In this document: positions 15,482 to 23,718 of the stretch, piece after piece
Position numbering within the stretch: the stretch's first letter is position 1
Layout: each line of letters starts with the position of its first letter
Assembly: GCF_039539445.1 (NCBI RefSeq)
Contig: NZ_BAABDD010000034.1
Coordinates: 1-47,798, forward strand
Length of the DNA stretch: 47,798 nt
Direction of reading: 5' to 3'
Source: Salinactinospora qingdaonensis
Lineage (GTDB): Bacteria; Actinomycetota; Actinomycetes; Streptosporangiales; Streptosporangiaceae
Notes under the pieces: generated by a model
Seen by the model: only the letters and a program-made list of their open reading frames with translations
The model's database searches: none
What the model was told of the DNA's origin: nothing
Position numbers and translations under genes: made by a program

Positions 15482-17002
15482 ATGACGACGGTCGTAATCC
15501 TTGACTGTTACACGGTGGAGCCGAGCGGGCTGGGTGTTCCGCCGTACCTCTCGTCGTATGCCCGCTTGGCGTTCAGTGCTGTAAGCAGGGCATATCCCAA
15601 GGCCAAGGTTCGGTATCTGACCATTGACGATGTGCGTTGGTGCCTTCAAGAAGAGGAGAGCACCTTGGAGGCACCGCTGACCGACGCTCGAACATACTCG
15701 GCGACCGTCAACCGCGAGCAGTCACTGAAGCTGCTGAGGGATGCGGCCATGGTGGTGGTGATCGCAGGGGACGCGGTGCCTTCGGTGCACCTACATGCGG
15801 TGAACGGTTCCCCGGAAGAGATCATCAGGGCACTGTCATGCGCGCGCGGACGCCGAGTTTTACTCGGGCCGCTGGCCTCCCACCTCGCCCAGGAGCCACA
15901 CCGTTTCGCCGGGCTATTCGATGCGATTCACACCCACACCGTCACTTCCGGGGATGTAGTCATGGGAAGCCGCTCTCCGGCGGACTACACACGGCTCGCT
16001 GAAGACCGGGCCGGGTTCACCGGCTTGATGGAACAAATTGCCTGGACCCCGATAGCCGAGATCGAACTGTACCGGGGGTGCACTCGACGCCAGTTTTGTT
16101 CATTTTGCAACGAGCCGGCCAAGAGCGCAGCGGTGGTTTTCCGGACCGTTGACGACGTCGTGGCAGAAGTGGAGGAGCTTTACTCCGCGGGAGTGCGCCA
16201 CTTCCGCTTGGGCCAGCAAACCTGCTTCTTCTCCTACTTCAACCGTGACGCCGAGCAGATCGAGCGCCTGCTTGCGGGAATTCGCGAAAGGTGTCCCGAC
16301 CTGGAGGTTCTGCACATCGACAACGCTGATCCACTGGCAGTGGCCAGCCCCTCGGGCGCCAGAATCGCCCGTTTGGTCGCTCGATACTGCACCGAGGGCA
16401 ACTGCGCTCCGATGGGAATCGAGTCCTTCGACCCAGTGGTGATCGAACGCAATGCTTTGACCTGTACCCCGCAGGTGCTGATGCGCGCAGTGGAGCACGT
16501 TAACGAGGCCGGTGCCCGACCAGGGCCAGACGGGTTTCCGATCCTGCTTCCTGGGCTGAACATCATCTACGGGCTCCCTGGAGAGACCCATCGCACGCAC
16601 CTGCATAACCTGACCGGGCTCGACCAAATCCTCCAAGAGGGGATGCTGTGCCATAGGCTCAACGTCCGGCAGGCCCGCGTCTACCCCAACACCCCGTTGG
16701 CAGCGTTGAGCGAAGCTGAGCCCCCTCCGTCAGCAGAGCATTTCGCCACGTGGAAGGCCGACCTTGACGAGGTTTACGACCGGCCAATGAAAGAACGTGT
16801 CTACCCTCGTGGCCGCATCCTCCACGGGCTGCACTCCTTCTTCGTGACCTCACGTGGAACATGGCATCGCAGGCTCGGTTCGTATCCGATCCAGGTAATC
16901 GAGCGTGGACAGACTCGCCCCTTGTTTAGCTCTGCCGACATGCGCGTGGCCGAGCACGCCCCTCGTGTCATCTACGGCGAACGGGTCACCGATGCCGCAT
17001 GA
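15482..17002 (+). CDS. Radical SAM protein, MJ_1487/COG1031-like (B12-binding-like N-terminus)
   Basis: The 506-residue protein opens with VVILDCYTVEPSGLGVPPYL, a hallmark of the archaeal-type COG1031 family, whose N-terminal region resembles a B12-binding domain. The radical SAM cluster loop is Cys200, Cys206, Cys209 (CX5CX2C within YRGCTRRQFCSFC), which differs from the standard CX3CX2C. Further core elements are GVRHFRLGQQTCFF, APMGIESFDP and LNIIYGLPGETHRTH. Such enzymes cleave SAM reductively at a [4Fe-4S] cluster; no substrate is known for this family. The ATG start has a good GAAGGTGAG site. The next gene overlaps it by 11 bases, and it leads a tight run of nucleotide-related genes. 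Confidence 0.82.
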   Translation: MTTVVILDCYTVEPSGLGVPPYLSSYARLAFSAVSRAYPKAKVRYLTIDDVRWCLQEEESTLEAPLTDARTYSATVNREQSLKLLRDAAMVVVIAGDAVPSVHLHAVNGSPEEIIRALSCARGRRVLLGPLASHLAQEPHRFAGLFDAIHTHTVTSGDVVMGSRSPADYTRLAEDRAGFTGLMEQIAWTPIAEIELYRGCTRRQFCSFCNEPAKSAAVVFRTVDDVVAEVEELYSAGVRHFRLGQQTCFFSYFNRDAEQIERLLAGIRERCPDLEVLHIDNADPLAVASPSGARIARLVARYCTEGNCAPMGIESFDPVVIERNALTCTPQVLMRAVEHVNEAGARPGPDGFPILLPGLNIIYGLPGETHRTHLHNLTGLDQILQEGMLCHRLNVRQARVYPNTPLAALSEAEPPPSAEHFATWKADLDEVYDRPMKERVYPRGRILHGLHSFFVTSRGTWHRRLGSYPIQVIERGQTRPLFSSADMRVAEHAPRVIYGERVTDAA

Positions 17003-17675
17003 AAGGCATGGGACGCTCCGTGCCGGGCTCCTGGTGCCGTGGGCGAACACGGCAGTGGAGGAAGAACTCCCCCGTCTGGCCACTGACGTTGTCTGGCACA
17101 CCGCGCGTTTGATGCCGGCTGGGCGACAGACCGCGCTGGACACCGGCTTCCTCGACGGGCTGCGTGAGGCTCTCCCTGATGCTTTGGACCAGCTCAGCCC
17201 TCTTCCGCTGCGGCACGTGTATTTGGCCTGCACATCAGCCGGGTTCACCGCGCAGCAGCCACGACCGGTGCCCACCGCAAGTACCATCACTGCCTTCGAT
17301 GCTGTTCTTGACGCCTTGAAGCAGCAGCGGGCATCCAGGATCGTTCTCGCGACCCCCTACCCTCATGAGATTGCCGACATCGAGGTGGCGGCATTTGCCG
17401 AACAGGGAGTCACGGTTCTGGCGCACGTGAGTCTAGGCGTCGAGGATGGCTATGGCGGACTTGCCGCCGAGCAGATCGCCGCTTTGGTCGCCCGCCTGCC
17501 GCAACGGGCCATGGAAGAGGCCCACCAAGTGGTGCTGTCGTGCACCGGATGGCACACACTGTCCCTCATCCCCGCCTTGTGCCAGCAGTACCGGCGCGCT
17601 GTACTGTCGTCCAACCTCGCCATCGCTTCCCACGCCCGTCGCAGTCTGGAAGAGCAGAATGCCCGCGCCCTCTGA
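16992..17675 (+). CDS. Asp/Glu racemase-superfamily protein (maleate isomerase/arylmalonate decarboxylase-like)
   Basis: The 227-residue protein begins with the GLLVPWANTAVEEELPRL segment typical of the maleate cis-trans isomerase and arylmalonate decarboxylase branch. Both catalytic cysteines of the superfamily are present: Cys80 in YLACTSAGF and Cys184 in VLSCTGWHTLS. Members abstract or shift protons on dicarboxylates or related acids, or decarboxylate them; the substrate here is unknown. The start at 16992 lies inside the end of the radical SAM gene, so the two are translationally coupled. The stop overlaps the next gene by 17 bases. Its place among nucleotide enzymes is unusual. Confidence 0.75.
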   Translation: MPHERHGTLRAGLLVPWANTAVEEELPRLATDVVWHTARLMPAGRQTALDTGFLDGLREALPDALDQLSPLPLRHVYLACTSAGFTAQQPRPVPTASTITAFDAVLDALKQQRASRIVLATPYPHEIADIEVAAFAEQGVTVLAHVSLGVEDGYGGLAAEQIAALVARLPQRAMEEAHQVVLSCTGWHTLSLIPALCQQYRRAVLSSNLAIASHARRSLEEQNARAL

Positions 17676-18465
17676 CTCCACGGAGATCACCGACCGGATC
17701 GCGCGACTCGTGCGGGTAGCCGCCGCGCAGCCCGCAGTCAAGGCGATGGTCGAAGACAACCACGACGACAACCGATGGTGGCCTCGCAGCGTGGCGGATT
17801 GGCGCGTGCGCATGGCCGCGGCCGGTTGGAGTTCCCGTATCTCGTATTCGATGGTCTCGACCTACAGCACTGTGGTCCACAAAGCCGCGGAGTTGGGGTG
17901 GGATCGCCTTACCGGCCTGCCTGATGAGCAACTCAGCTCCATAGTTGCCTCTTTGGGGCTGGTACGCGCTCGTGTGGATTACCTACGTTCGCTACGAACC
18001 TTTCTGGACAGCCGTACGGCAAGCGGTCATAATCTTCTGACCACAGACGCCACCAGTTTGATCGGTGACTTCGCTCGTAACGTCCGTGGCGCCTCCTACA
18101 AGGTCGCGCAATGTGCCGTCCTCTACTCCCGCGACTACCACTGCGGGATTATTCCGGTGGATTCAGGCATGGTCACCCACCTGGCCCCTTGCTTAGGTCT
18201 GTCGCTTTCCCGTGGTTCGATCGCGCACGAGGAGATGCGCCTTGTTCTCCAGCAAGCCACTGTGCGTCACGGTGTAGCTATCCGGAAAGTGGCTGATGAG
18301 CTGGGCTATGCCGTCACGATTCCCTCGGATACACCACCCACTTGGTTCACCCATTTGGTTCTGATCTATTTCAAACGGGCTTTCCTTAACCGGGCGAATT
18401 CACGACTGTGTCCCCGACGCCCTCTGTGCCCGACAGCAGTGGATTGCTCCTGTTCTCGCACGTGA
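17659..18465 (+). CDS. HhH-GPD/endonuclease III-like protein
   Basis: In this 268-residue protein the C-terminal half resembles HhH-GPD DNA glycosylases. GASYKVAQCAVLYSRDY corresponds to the helix-hairpin-helix region. IIPVDSGMVTHLAPCLGL matches the catalytic (F/I)PVDTHVxRVxxRLGL segment, with the key Asp retained. A cysteine cluster CPRRPLC...C.C sits at the end where EndoIII carries its [4Fe-4S] loop, but with x5/x5/x1 spacing rather than x6/x2/x5. The N-terminal 70 residues are unassigned. It may excise a modified base from DNA or act on nucleosides. The ATG at 17659 overlaps the previous gene; a longer in-frame extension would run through that gene and is not supported. Confidence 0.6.
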   Translation: MPAPSDSTEITDRIARLVRVAAAQPAVKAMVEDNHDDNRWWPRSVADWRVRMAAAGWSSRISYSMVSTYSTVVHKAAELGWDRLTGLPDEQLSSIVASLGLVRARVDYLRSLRTFLDSRTASGHNLLTTDATSLIGDFARNVRGASYKVAQCAVLYSRDYHCGIIPVDSGMVTHLAPCLGLSLSRGSIAHEEMRLVLQQATVRHGVAIRKVADELGYAVTIPSDTPPTWFTHLVLIYFKRAFLNRANSRLCPRRPLCPTAVDCSCSRT

Positions 18466-18477
18466 GGAGAACTGTGC

Positions 18478-19272
18478 GTGGTCGGTGTCATCGGCAACAT
18501 CTCCCGCGACCGTGTCACCTACCCAAACCAAAGCCGACTTCTTCTCGGCGGCTCCGCGTTATATATCGCCGCTGCCGCCACTACCGCCGGAGTCCCAGCA
18601 GCCCCGATATCTGTCATCGGCAGTGACCTTGCTGACCTTCCCCACGACCCTCGGTTCAACGGAATCGACTGGAGCCTGCTTCACATCGCCCCAGGCCTGT
18701 CCTGTTCCTTCACCCTCACCTACGACAGCAGCGGGACACTTCGACAAACCACAACCTATCCCGGCGTGGCCGAGGCGCTGACCGAACACGCCCTACAGAA
18801 CCTGAACGCCCGCGGTTTCCACCATGTGAGCTGCCGTCGTCCCCTCGACGCGGGACAGGTCTTACAGCAACTCGTATGGACAGCAACACCGTTCTCCGTC
18901 GACTTCCACATCGCCAGCGCACGCCGGATTATACCTGCAACCGCCACGTTCCTGCCCCATGCCGACACCATCTTCGTCAACGCCGACGAGTTCGCCATCC
19001 TGCGCGCCTACGTCAATCTGCACACTTTGCCCCGGCTTCTCGTGACCGATGGGCCGCGGCACGTGGTGCTCCTGCGCCACGGCCGCACCGCAGCACGAGA
19101 ACTCCCTCCTCCTACCACAGATCCGGCTGAAGTCACCGGAGCAGGAGACACACTCGCCGGGACCTTCCTCGCCCACCGCCTCAACAGCGCTGACGATGGC
19201 ACCGCATTAGAGCAGGCAGTCAACGCAGCCACCGCATCGCTCACCACCACATACCCTCTCGCACAGCCGTAA
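18478..19272 (+). CDS. PfkB-family (ribokinase-like) carbohydrate/nucleoside kinase
   Basis: The 264-residue protein has the N-terminal VGVIGNISRDRV strand, a substrate-binding GGSALYIAAAATTAGVPAA region, and the C-terminal PfkB signature VTGAGDTLAGTFLAHRL with catalytic Asp224 in the anion hole. These kinases transfer phosphate from ATP to a sugar or nucleoside hydroxyl. Beside a deoxyribosyltransferase, a nucleoside or (deoxy)ribose substrate is reasonable but inferred. The protein is at the short end for the family (usually about 300). The GTG start lies 12 bases after the previous stop with GAGGAGA upstream. Confidence 0.85.
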   Translation: MVGVIGNISRDRVTYPNQSRLLLGGSALYIAAAATTAGVPAAPISVIGSDLADLPHDPRFNGIDWSLLHIAPGLSCSFTLTYDSSGTLRQTTTYPGVAEALTEHALQNLNARGFHHVSCRRPLDAGQVLQQLVWTATPFSVDFHIASARRIIPATATFLPHADTIFVNADEFAILRAYVNLHTLPRLLVTDGPRHVVLLRHGRTAARELPPPTTDPAEVTGAGDTLAGTFLAHRLNSADDGTALEQAVNAATASLTTTYPLAQP

Positions 19273-19284
19273 GGAGGCGCCCCG

Positions 19285-20235
19285 GTGCCGCTGTATTACC
19301 TGGCTCATCGGTTATTCGCAGCCCACGACCGCGCACTGGCCGCCCGTATCGCCGACCATCTAGCCCAATACGTCGGTAGTGACACGGTCTTTCTCCCTTT
19401 CTGCGACACCGACGAAGACGCGCTCGTTGCCGATACCAAAGGACAACTGCTCTACGATCTCGACCGCCAACGTCTCGACCGCGCCGACGGCCTGCTGGCT
19501 CTGCTCCACGGCCCAAGCCTGGATGACGGGGTCTGCATGGAAATCGGCTACGCTGCCGCTCGCGCGGTTCCCATCGTCGTGGCCACCACCGATTTCCAAA
19601 CCTACGGACCGACCGCTCACAATTCGGTCTCCACGTTCCCCGACCCCCTCATCGACGTTGTGGCACAACAGATTGTTCGCGCCCACCGCCTCCCCGCCGG
19701 GAACTACCACACAGCGAAAAACCGGCTAACCGCCTTCGCCCAGCAAAACCACGACCTCATCGACCGACTGGGCCCGCGCGCAACCGCCGCACTCCTCGAC
19801 ACCGCCTCTCCCGCCCCGTTGGCCTCACCGCCGACTACGCCCCCGCGGCTCTACATCGAACCCTCCCCCTACATTCATGACCCGAGATGGCAGGAAAGCG
19901 TGCGCGCACTTCAGCAGCACGGATGGTCCACCTACACCGCAGCCCGTCTACAGGTCACCACTGATGTGCCCGCAGCCGCCCGCACCGATTGGAGTGAGGC
20001 GCAACGCTGCCACGCGGCCCTGGTCGATGTGCGCGGGCCAGAGACACCGCCCGGAGCCGCCCTCATCGCAGGGATGTACACGGCGCTGAAACGCCCCGTC
20101 TACACCATGAATCCTCCCGGCTGGTGGACCTTTGCCCACGGGCGCGAACCCAACACTCGCAACCTGATGGTCCACTACGCGATCCAACGCATCGCCGGCC
20201 CGGCAGAACTCGCCACCGAGATGCCGTCACGATGA
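19285..20235 (+). CDS. Nucleoside 2-deoxyribosyltransferase-like protein, duplicated domain
   Basis: In this 316-residue protein the first half is a clear nucleoside 2-deoxyribosyltransferase domain: YLAHRLFAAHDRALAARIAD, then DGLLALLHGPSLDDGVCMEIGYAAARAVPIVV, with Glu86 as the likely nucleophile. Such enzymes swap the base on 2'-deoxynucleosides. The second half (about residues 188-300) looks like a diverged repeat of the same fold (CHAALVDVRG, GAALIAGMYTALKRPVYTM), where the Glu position is hydrophobic, so it is probably inactive and structural. The GTG start has AAGGAGG upstream, 12 bases after the PfkB gene. It overlaps the next gene by four bases (ATGA). Confidence 0.85.
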   Translation: MPLYYLAHRLFAAHDRALAARIADHLAQYVGSDTVFLPFCDTDEDALVADTKGQLLYDLDRQRLDRADGLLALLHGPSLDDGVCMEIGYAAARAVPIVVATTDFQTYGPTAHNSVSTFPDPLIDVVAQQIVRAHRLPAGNYHTAKNRLTAFAQQNHDLIDRLGPRATAALLDTASPAPLASPPTTPPRLYIEPSPYIHDPRWQESVRALQQHGWSTYTAARLQVTTDVPAAARTDWSEAQRCHAALVDVRGPETPPGAALIAGMYTALKRPVYTMNPPGWWTFAHGREPNTRNLMVHYAIQRIAGPAELATEMPSR

Positions 20236-20717
20236 CCGGCCCGACCTTGACATGGGCAGCACACCATCGGCTGATCATCCTCGAAGGTTGTGACGGTGTC
20301 GGCAAGAGCACCCTCGCCCGCAGAATCGCCCATATGCACGGCCACCGAATTCTCCACAGCGGAGTTTCTCCCGAGGGAACCGACCTCGTAATCCACTACA
20401 CCCACGCCATCCAAGCGCTAGAACACAGTGTGATGGACCGCTCCTTCATCAGCGAGCTCGTCTACGGCCCCCTCTTCCGTGGGCACACACGCATCAGCAC
20501 CGATGACGCGATCAACCTCTGCCACCAACTCGTCAAACGTGGCGGACTACTCGTCCACCTCACCGCGCCGCCACACACGATCGCTGCTCGCCTCCATAAC
20601 CGCGACGGCACCCACCCCAAGACCGAACATCTCCAGGCCATCGTGCACGCCTATCAAGCCGTCTTCAGCACGTTCGCCCGCGCTGGCATTCCTGTCACCA
20701 CACAGGAGACAACTTGA
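20232..20717 (+). CDS. P-loop nucleotide kinase (thymidylate/deoxynucleoside kinase-like)
   Basis: The 161-residue protein has Walker A GCDGVGKST at residues 19-27 preceded by RLIILE. An MDRSFISELVYGPLF segment matches the DR(Y/F) substrate-binding motif of dTMP and deoxynucleoside kinases, and GGLLVHLTAPPHTIAARLHN matches the strand and lid region. It probably phosphorylates a nucleoside or nucleoside monophosphate. It is shorter than canonical Tmk (about 205), suggesting a specialised substrate. The ATG at 20232 overlaps the stop of the deoxyribosyltransferase gene (ATGA), so expression is coupled. Confidence 0.82.
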   Translation: MTGPTLTWAAHHRLIILEGCDGVGKSTLARRIAHMHGHRILHSGVSPEGTDLVIHYTHAIQALEHSVMDRSFISELVYGPLFRGHTRISTDDAINLCHQLVKRGGLLVHLTAPPHTIAARLHNRDGTHPKTEHLQAIVHAYQAVFSTFARAGIPVTTQETT

Positions 20718-20831
20718 CCGGTGATTCAGTCCACCCTGCCCCGCTCGTCACGCTAGGCTCACCAACCAAGCACTTTTTCGTGACCGTCCGCGTGAGCCGC
20801 GAGCCATGCCACGACACCATTGGGGGCAGGG

Positions 20832-21131
20832 GTGGATATCCGATCACTGCAAAAGACCATCGTGGAGAACAAACGGGAGAAAGGCTTCAACACCACCGAT
20901 ATCGCCTTGGAGTTTTCTCTGCTGCACGGCGAGGTCTCCGAAGCGTTCGACTCATGGCGCAAGCAGCAAGACGATGTCGGCGAGGAACTCGCTGACATCG
21001 CGATCTACTTGCTCGGGCTCGCCGAACTTCTCAACATTGATGTGGAAAGTGAGGTTGATGCCAAGATCGCCAAGAACGATACTCGTACCTACCGGCGTCT
21101 TCCCAACGGCACTCCAGTTAAAGCCGAATAA
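20832..21131 (+). CDS. MazG-like nucleotide pyrophosphohydrolase
   Basis: This 99-residue all-alpha protein has the MazG pattern: LEFSLLHGEVSEAFDSWRK (ExxE), then DDVGEELADIAIYLLGLAEL (ExxD), the metal-binding helices that hydrolyse NTPs or dNTPs to the monophosphate and pyrophosphate. It ends with the frequent DTRTYRRLPNG tail. The GTG at 20832 is preferred, with GGGGGCAGG upstream; a TTG at 20820 is an alternative. The 114-base gap before it could hold its own promoter, but it continues the direction of the nucleotide gene run and fits a house-cleaning role there. Confidence 0.85.
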   Translation: MDIRSLQKTIVENKREKGFNTTDIALEFSLLHGEVSEAFDSWRKQQDDVGEELADIAIYLLGLAELLNIDVESEVDAKIAKNDTRTYRRLPNGTPVKAE

Positions 21132-21388
21132 TTCTCTCCTGCGCTTCAAACAGTGCCAACACCACGATCCATAGCACGTTCCTAGCCATGCTCACGGAAC
21201 CTATGGCGACCGCTTCGACTCTCGATAGGCATCGAGCTGTGTCATGCATGTCCAACCGTATGCAAGGTTTTCGGGGCAGCTACGCCAAGATGGTCAACCC
21301 TAGCCTGGGGCCTCTGTAGTTCGCCTCATCAGCTTGGTGAATTCGTTCTCAAGCACGTGAGCCCCGGGAACAGGCAGAGGGGAAACGG

Positions 21389-22858
21389 ATGGTGTGCCGA
21401 AACTGTGGTCGCAACCGCAAGCTGAAACAGTGCCGGTGTGTGCCCCAGGACTTTTGGCGCCTTCCCGAAACGCGCGAGGCACTGACGCGGCTGGACATGG
21501 CAGCGATTGTCGCGCTGCTGCGCCGCCATAGCGACCTGACGCTGAAGGCGATCGCCCGCTTGACCGGGCTGTCCGACGGAATGGTCTCCATGTTGGAGTC
21601 CGGTCGCTCCCAGCTACGCGACCTCGTCAAGATCCGTGCCGCTCTGCAAGCGCTGGAGGCACCTCCACTGGCGCCGCAACCGCTGCCTGCTCCTCGGCCG
21701 GAAGAGGGGCCGCTGCTGCAAACGGAACGAACCCCGCGCTCGGCTACCGCTCCCGAGATCTCCCCTGACGACTGGCCGGCTGGCCTCGACACCGTGCGCA
21801 CATGGGCGCCGTGGAACGACATTTTCAGTACGTCAACGACCACCGAGGAGAGACAGTTCGCCGAGATCGCTTTTCGATGGCTGGTAACTCCTCCTGACAC
21901 TACTGTTGCGCATTCGGCAGGGGCGCATGTGGGGGACAGTGACGTGCAACGCCTTCGTGCCGTTGGCCGTCAGTTAAAAACCCTCGACAACACTTACGGT
22001 GGAGGAACGGCTTTTCCGTTACTCGCGACGTTTCTGTGTCACGAGGTGGCCCCACTGCTCAACGGCAGCTATGACGAGGCAGTCGGCCGGTCATTGATGC
22101 GGACCACCGCCGAGCTGGCCTTGGATACTGGGTGGGCCGCCTACGATCAAGGCGAGCACCTCCAGGCTCGCGGATACATGGTGTATGCTCTGCGGCTCTC
22201 CCACGCTGGCGATGATCGCCTGTTCGGAGGGCGGGTCTTGGCCGCCTTGAGTCATCAAGCCCTCCATCTCGGCCAGGTGCCAGTGGCCATCGATATGGCC
22301 AGGGCAGCCCGCACGGGCACCCAGGCCATATCCACTGCGAAAATGACGGCGATGCTGGCTGCCATGGAAGCCTGCGCCCACGCCGCCCACGCAGATCGCC
22401 CCTCCTGTTTGCACGCACTGTCGACCGCGGAAACAGCCTTAGCGGCCGCTAAGAGCGACGACGCCCCGTCATGGCTGGATTTCGACGAAGGGGGCCTGTG
22501 GGGCCACGCTGCCCGCGCGTTCCGTGATCTGGGGGAGCCCACGACGGCACAACGCTACGCCGAAAACGCTGTGCGCTCATGCCACATTGACCATGGCCGT
22601 ACGCGCGCCCAGCGCACCGCCATCTTGGCCAACGCTCACCTACAGCACGGCGACGTCGAGCAGGCCGCAGCTCTGGGGACACGCATCGTGAATCAAGCTC
22701 ACGGGCTACGTTCCCACCACGTTCGTCAAGACATCGCTACCCTCGCACGAGATATCCAAGTCGCCGGAGCAGCCACCATTGTTGAGGTGGATACATTCCT
22801 CCGACAGGCGAAGCCGGTTCTTGTCTCCAGCGATGGTGTGTCGGCCTCTAGCGGTTGA
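21389..22858 (+). CDS. XRE-family regulator with N-terminal four-Cys motif and TPR-like sensor region (paralogue 3)
   Basis: This 489-residue protein has Cys3, Cys6, Cys15 and Cys17 (CRNCGR, CRCVPQDFW), an XRE HTH (LTLKAIARLTGLSDGMVSML) and a long TPR-like region (e.g. ALRLSHAGDDRLFGGRVLAA). Over the first 100 residues it is very close to paralogue 1 (ALTRLDMAAIVALLRRHSDL against ALTRLDMAALIGLLRRYSDL). The ATG follows GAGGGGAAACGG. It sits downstream of the nucleotide gene run and converges with the PIG-L gene with an 11-base overlap. Which module it controls is unknown; the shared recognition helix with paralogue 1 suggests overlapping targets. Confidence 0.86.
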   Translation: MVCRNCGRNRKLKQCRCVPQDFWRLPETREALTRLDMAAIVALLRRHSDLTLKAIARLTGLSDGMVSMLESGRSQLRDLVKIRAALQALEAPPLAPQPLPAPRPEEGPLLQTERTPRSATAPEISPDDWPAGLDTVRTWAPWNDIFSTSTTTEERQFAEIAFRWLVTPPDTTVAHSAGAHVGDSDVQRLRAVGRQLKTLDNTYGGGTAFPLLATFLCHEVAPLLNGSYDEAVGRSLMRTTAELALDTGWAAYDQGEHLQARGYMVYALRLSHAGDDRLFGGRVLAALSHQALHLGQVPVAIDMARAARTGTQAISTAKMTAMLAAMEACAHAAHADRPSCLHALSTAETALAAAKSDDAPSWLDFDEGGLWGHAARAFRDLGEPTTAQRYAENAVRSCHIDHGRTRAQRTAILANAHLQHGDVEQAAALGTRIVNQAHGLRSHHVRQDIATLARDIQVAGAATIVEVDTFLRQAKPVLVSSDGVSASSG

Positions 22859-23570
22859 ACACCACCTGGAACGCCTCGGCGAGTTCTCCCGGCTCCAGTC
22901 CGGCAGCGGCCGTGTTGGGTTCGATCCGGGCGCGGAGCTCGGCGGCCAAGTCCGAACGGTTGCCCACCTGGCTCTCGTGGGCGCGCACCGCGGCCACCTT
23001 ATGTTCGAAGGTGGAGGTGACATTGACGTAGTGGTTGGGCTCTGGAGCGTTGATTAGCCAGATCTCCTCGACGTTCCACGCCTCCAGGCCCTGTTCTCGC
23101 AGGTCAGTGTGGGCAAAGCGGTTGCCGGCGTCGGGATAGATCGCCGAAAGGGTCGCCTCCCCGGTGGCTCGATGGTTGGGATGGCTAGAGCGAAAGCGCT
23201 GCCAGTTCCACTCCGGACTCCACGTGAGTATGCGGCGCGGGCGCAGCTCACGGATGAGAGCAACCAGACTCCGCTTCAACCGCGGAGTGGGGTGCAAATC
23301 TTCCTCGGTCAGCCCCAAGAACCGCACATCACCTATGCCTTGGACCTCGGCTGCCGCCTGTTGCTCCGCGCGCCGGATGCGGGGGATCTGTGAGCGTGGG
23401 GTGGTGCTATCGAAGCCGCCCTGTTCACCATCAGTGAGCACGCAGATAGTGACGGCTATGCCGGTCTCAGCCCACCCAGCGAGCGTTCCACCAGCCCAAA
23501 ACTCCGCATCATCGGGGTGGGCCACGATCACCAGCGCACGCTCCACCTCAGTAGCGGCCAAAACGTCCAT
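22848..23570 (-). CDS. PIG-L (LmbE-like) family deacetylase
   Basis: The 240-residue protein has the family's zinc motif VIVAHPDDAEFWAGGTLAGW (AHPDD) near the N-terminus and a downstream SSHPNHRATGEATLSAIYPD (HPNH) that supplies another ligand. Members remove acetyl groups from N-acetylglucosamine conjugates, as in mycothiol (MshB) or antibiotic pathways. The ATG at 23570 with GAGGAG upstream gives the family-like start; a longer open frame back to 23756 would add 62 non-conserved residues overlapping old HAD sequence. It lies downstream of the HAD pseudogene on the same strand. Confidence 0.88.
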   Translation of the reverse strand: MDVLAATEVERALVIVAHPDDAEFWAGGTLAGWAETGIAVTICVLTDGEQGGFDSTTPRSQIPRIRRAEQQAAAEVQGIGDVRFLGLTEEDLHPTPRLKRSLVALIRELRPRRILTWSPEWNWQRFRSSHPNHRATGEATLSAIYPDAGNRFAHTDLREQGLEAWNVEEIWLINAPEPNHYVNVTSTFEHKVAAVRAHESQVGNRSDLAAELRARIEPNTAAAGLEPGELAEAFQVVFNR

Positions 23571-23718
23571 TGTGGGGGCTTCTCCTCGCTGCTTGGCGTC
23601 TGCGGCTTTACCCAGAATGAGGCATACAGGGGGTAGCGCTGCCACGACAGGTGTTGTTGGTGAGAAACACAGGGCTCGGGCACGCATTCGCACAGACGGT
23701 CGGACTTGCTGTAGCTCA

